From Flavobacterium sp. UBA6195 (GTDB lineage Bacteria; Bacteroidota; Bacteroidia; Flavobacteriales; Flavobacteriaceae): 17,219 nucleotides of DNA. The position numbers and the translations under genes are program-made. Shown here one piece after another: positions 14,827-17,219 of this stretch. The notes under the pieces were generated by a model. The model made no database searches. It had not been told where the DNA came from and was given only the letters and a program-made list of their open reading frames with translations. The DNA lies in contig NZ_DITB01000049.1 in the NCBI RefSeq assembly GCF_002422095.1, positions 1 to 17,219 of the forward strand, in the 5' to 3' direction. Each line of letters opens with the position of its first letter. Within the stretch, counting starts at the first letter, position 1.

Positions 14827-15891
14827 ATGAAAAAACTTATCCCTTTATTTTTACTCACAATACTACTGAGCTGTAGTAATGATGATTCGTCTTCTAATAT
14901 TCCTGATGAAAAAATGTATTTTCCTCCTATTGGTTCATCCACTTGGGAAACAAAAACAGTAGCATCACTTGGGTGGAATGAATCTCAAGTACAACCCTTA
15001 CTAAATTATTTAGAAGAAAAACACAGCAAAGGTTTTATCATTTTACATAATGGTAAAATTGTTATGGAGCATTATTTTAATGGCCACACTGCAAATGATA
15101 CTTGGCAATGGAATAGTGCTGGTAAAACATTAGTAGCAAGTACAGTTGGGATAGCACAACAAGAAAATCTATTGAACATAAACACTAGAGTTTCACAATA
15201 TCTAGGAACAGGATGGACCAGCGAGCCATTAAATAAAGAAAATTTAATTACATCTCGTCATTTATTAACCATGACATCAGGAATTAATGATGAAAGCGAT
15301 TTGGTAATTACTCCAAATCTAACTTATTTAGCTGACGCTGGAACTCGTTGGTCATATCACAATGTTTTTCAAAAATTAATGGATGTAGTTGCCGCTTCTA
15401 GTGGTCAAACATTTGAAAATTATTTTAATACCAAATTAAAAAACAAAATAGGAATGGATGGATTTTGGAATAACGGGGTTATATATAAAATTTATCACAG
15501 TAACACCCGAAGTATGGCGCGATTTGGTTTGTTAGCTATGAATAAAGGAAAATGGAATAACGAACAAATCATTAATCAAACTTATTTCAATGAAAGTATT
15601 TCAACTTCACAAAGCATTAATCCATCTTATGGGTATTTGTGGTGGTTAAATGGTAAGTCCAATTACATGTTACCAGGAAGTCAAACTTTATTTTCTGGGT
15701 CAATTGTTTCCAATGCTCCAGCTGAAATGTATGCTGCTATGGGAGCTGCAGATCAAAGAATATATGTAGTTCCAAGCAGAAAATTAGTGATTGTGAGAAT
15801 GGGAGAAGCTTCTAATCCAGCTAATCCAAACTTTGCTGTTTCGGGATTTGATAACGAATTTTGGCAAAAAATAAATGCTGTTATTAACTAA
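14827..15891 (+). CDS. Serine hydrolase lipoprotein, beta-lactamase (class C / AmpC-like) fold
   Basis: 354 residues. Type II signal peptide MKKLIPLFLLTILLSC with lipidated Cys16, followed by a Ser/Asp-rich linker SNDDSSSNIPDE. Catalytic motifs of the family: Ser97-Ala-Gly-Lys100 (SxxK), Tyr177-His-Asn179 (YxN), and a C-terminal AAMGAADQRIYVVPSRKLVI in place of the KTG box. Other family marks: HNGKIVMEHYFNG, RHLLTMTSGI, SMARFGLLAMNKGKWNNEQI and SYGYLWWLNG. Such proteins act as esterases, D-aminopeptidases or carboxypeptidases; substrate cannot be told from sequence and antibiotic resistance should not be assumed. Monocistronic; stop codon lies inside its terminator stem. Confidence 0.9.
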   Translation: MKKLIPLFLLTILLSCSNDDSSSNIPDEKMYFPPIGSSTWETKTVASLGWNESQVQPLLNYLEEKHSKGFIILHNGKIVMEHYFNGHTANDTWQWNSAGKTLVASTVGIAQQENLLNINTRVSQYLGTGWTSEPLNKENLITSRHLLTMTSGINDESDLVITPNLTYLADAGTRWSYHNVFQKLMDVVAASSGQTFENYFNTKLKNKIGMDGFWNNGVIYKIYHSNTRSMARFGLLAMNKGKWNNEQIINQTYFNESISTSQSINPSYGYLWWLNGKSNYMLPGSQTLFSGSIVSNAPAEMYAAMGAADQRIYVVPSRKLVIVRMGEASNPANPNFAVSGFDNEFWQKINAVIN

Positions 15892-15914
15892 CAGCATTTA
15901 TTTTTTATTTTTTT
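15872..15914 (+). terminator. Bidirectional terminator overlapping the serine hydrolase stop codon
   Basis: Perfect 12-base-pair stem TAAATGCTGTTA/TAACAGCATTTA (15872-15883 with 15889-15900), 5-base loop, then a T-rich tract on plus; on minus it is followed by TTTTTTGCC. The stop codon TAA is 15889-15891. It serves both convergent genes. Confidence 0.88.
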
Positions 15915-16087
15915 AATTTCTTTTTACCACTTGTAAATTTAATCAACAAATACATAAAAATCGCAAAAGAAGTTAATCGAAGAGATAAAAATATAAAATC
16001 ATATCCTTCAAATGGTATAGCAATTAAAGCTAAAACCAAAGCAACTAAAAAGAGTTGTACTGTTCTGTATTTTAAAAGTTCTTTCAC
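15905..16087 (-). CDS. Small two-helix membrane protein
   Basis: 60 residues from a GTG start at 16087, 11 bases after the ftsY stop. Two predicted membrane helices, about 9-26 (VQLFLVALVLALIAIPF) and 31-51 (FIFLSLRLTSFAIFMYLLI), then a Lys-rich cytoplasmic tail TSGKKKLKK. Placement directly after ftsY in the same direction suggests co-transcription. Function unknown; no other frame offers a better gene here and the hydrophobic pattern plus shared terminator support it being real. Confidence 0.7.
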   Translation of the reverse strand: MKELLKYRTVQLFLVALVLALIAIPFEGYDFIFLSLRLTSFAIFMYLLIKFTSGKKKLKK

Positions 16088-16098
16088 GGTAGTAAATC

Positions 16099-17079
16099 TT
16101 ATTTAAAAAACGAATCTACAAATTCGTATTTATTAAACACTTGTAAATCTTCAATTCCTTCACCAACACCAATATATTTGACTGGGATTTGAAATTGATC
16201 TGAAATCCCAATAACAACTCCACCCTTTGCAGTTCCATCTAATTTGGTAACTGCCAAACAAGAAACTTCTGTTGCAGCAGTAAATTGTTTTGCTTGCTCA
16301 AAGGCATTTTGACCTGTAGAACCATCTAAAACCAAAAGTACATCATTTGGTGTGTTTTCCACCACTTTTTGCATTACTTTTTTTACTTTAGAAAGTTCAT
16401 TCATCAAACCAACTTTGTTATGCAAACGACCTGCTGTATCAATAATAACAACATCAGCATTTTGAGCGACTGCACTTTGTAAAGTATCAAAAGCTACAGA
16501 AGCAGGATCACTTCCCATTTTTTGTTTCACAATTGGCACACCTACTCTATCGGCCCAAATTTGTAATTGATCAATAGCAGCTGCTCTGAAAGTGTCTGCC
16601 GCACCAAGAACTACATTATAACCAGCTTTTTTAAACTGGTAGGCCAACTTACCGATAGTAGTGGTTTTTCCAACTCCATTCACACCAACCACCATAATTA
16701 CATATGGTTTTGTATACGCTGGAATTTCAAACTGCGTTGCTTCACCTGAATTAGTTTCTGATAATAAACCTGCAATTTCTTCTCTTAGAATACCATTCAA
16801 TTCATCAGTTCCAAGATACTTATCTCTTGAAACACGTTCTTCAATACGCTCTATAATCTTTAAGGTGGTATTAACTCCTACGTCAGAAGAAACTAAAATC
16901 TCCTCTAAATTATCTAAAACCTCCGCATCCACTTTCGATTTTCCAGCTACGGCTTTAGTAAGCTTCGAAAAAAACGATGTCTTTGTTTTCTCTAATCCTT
17001 TGTCTAAAGTTTGTTTTGCCTCTTCACTTATAGCTTGTTCCTTCTTATCGGAAGAAAATATTTTTTTAAAAAAACTCAT
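16099..17079 (-). CDS. ftsY: Signal recognition particle receptor FtsY
   Basis: GTPase that docks ribosome/SRP complexes at the inner membrane for co-translational insertion. 326 residues with a short acidic/basic N-terminal A region (1-35) that is reduced compared with E. coli, the N domain helix bundle (about 35-115, VLDNLEEILVSSDVG) and the G domain: P-loop GVNGVGKTTT 132-141, DTFRAAA 162-168, DTAGR 214-218, TKLDGTAKGG 278-287 and GVGEGIEDLQVF 304-315. SFFKKIF at the N terminus can form a membrane-targeting amphipathic helix. ATG 17079. Strong promoter at 17142-17172. Confidence 0.98.
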   Translation of the reverse strand: MSFFKKIFSSDKKEQAISEEAKQTLDKGLEKTKTSFFSKLTKAVAGKSKVDAEVLDNLEEILVSSDVGVNTTLKIIERIEERVSRDKYLGTDELNGILREEIAGLLSETNSGEATQFEIPAYTKPYVIMVVGVNGVGKTTTIGKLAYQFKKAGYNVVLGAADTFRAAAIDQLQIWADRVGVPIVKQKMGSDPASVAFDTLQSAVAQNADVVIIDTAGRLHNKVGLMNELSKVKKVMQKVVENTPNDVLLVLDGSTGQNAFEQAKQFTAATEVSCLAVTKLDGTAKGGVVIGISDQFQIPVKYIGVGEGIEDLQVFNKYEFVDSFFK

Positions 17080-17141
17080 ACTAAAATTAAGGTTTAAGCT
17101 TTTATAGATTGTGATTTTTTTACTTGAATCTATTTATCTGA

Positions 17142-17172
17142 CAAATGTAAAAATAAAAAAGCTACTTTCAAA
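17142..17172 (-). promoter_or_regulatory. ftsY promoter, Bacteroidota type
   Basis: On the minus strand TTTG (17172-17169), 19 bases, TACATTTG (17149-17142): a full consensus match. The -33 box lies in the loop and arm of the upstream gene's terminator hairpin. Predicted leader about 57 bases. Confidence 0.8.
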
Positions 17173-17184
17173 CGAAAGTAGCTT
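17155..17184 (-). terminator. Terminator of the gene upstream of ftsY
   Basis: AAGCTACTTTC/GAAAGTAGCTT (17159-17169 with 17174-17184), 11 perfect pairs, 4-base loop, followed on minus by TTTTTTATTTTT. Confidence 0.9.
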
Positions 17185-17205
17185 ATCTATATAGTGTAAA
17201 ATGAA

Positions 17206-17219
17206 TTATTTCTTTTTCA
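17206..17219 (-). CDS. C-terminal end of a minus-strand gene, perhaps DUF4295 protein
   Basis: Only ...Lys-Lys-Lys-stop is visible (AAA AAG AAA TAA, stop at 17206-17208), 22 bases before a terminator that needs a gene upstream. In flavobacteria the small basic DUF4295 protein, downstream of rpmB and rpmG and just before ftsY, ends in such a Lys run. Identification rests on that remembered gene order. Confidence 0.35.

Noticed and set aside
14827..15891. Antibiotic-resistance beta-lactamase
   Set aside because: SxxK and YxN are present but the KTG box is replaced, and close relatives of this layout are esterases or peptidases.
1..17219. CRISPR arrays, tRNAs, rRNAs, insertion sequences, riboswitches, toxin-antitoxin pairs
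   Set aside because: No regularly spaced repeats, cloverleaf-like intergenic segments, transposase motifs or long structured leaders were seen; nearly all sequence is explained by the listed genes.

Overview
The window comes from a low-GC member of the Bacteroidota, most likely a Flavobacteriaceae species close to Flavobacterium. Evidence for this: protein sequences typical of that family, Bacteroidota-type promoters (TTG, about 19 bases, TAnnTTTG) instead of E. coli-like ones, few Shine-Dalgarno sites, short Bacteroidota-style lipoprotein signals (LSC), bacillithiol synthesis, and an ftsY neighbourhood that seems to start with the end of a DUF4295-like gene. No rRNA, tRNA, CRISPR array, insertion sequence or prophage gene was seen; this is mostly chromosomal housekeeping DNA.

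Layout. 1-241: start of a secreted LysM protein (minus strand, cut by the window edge). 333-3843: a three-gene minus-strand operon for a biotin-dependent acyl-CoA carboxylase, most likely propionyl-CoA carboxylase (carrier protein, biotin carboxylase, carboxyltransferase), ending in a clear terminator. 3935-6121: a large B12-binding-type radical SAM protein with an unusual CX4CX2C cluster motif and a piece of a dispersed repeat inside its coding sequence. 6228-7823: bshC, divergent from it. 7974-8800: a secreted SUMF1/FGE-like protein broken by three frameshifts. 8857-9276: ndk with a textbook flavobacterial promoter and terminator. 9329-10807: a regulator of the RamB/ScfR type (HTH plus degenerate IrrE-like domain plus a C-terminal Cys cluster), divergent from aceB and aceA (glyoxylate shunt, 10996-13940). 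14004-14718: a DciA-like (DUF721) gene and a small lipoprotein, both minus strand. 14827-15891: a serine beta-lactamase-fold lipoprotein. 15905-17079: a 60-residue membrane protein and ftsY, minus strand. 17206-17219: the last codons of a further minus-strand gene.

How it fits together. Two carbon-assimilation units stand out: propionyl-CoA carboxylation, and the glyoxylate shunt with its likely regulator. The regulator's family (RamB, PccR and other ScfR proteins) is known elsewhere to control exactly these two pathways. The aceB/regulator intergenic region and the leader of the carboxylase operon share similar, unusual operator-like elements (TTTRCGAA followed by ACGTT). This suggests, as inference, one short-chain acyl-CoA regulon spanning both ends of the window. 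The other genes are mainly housekeeping (bshC, ndk, ftsY, dciA-like) with no evident functional link.
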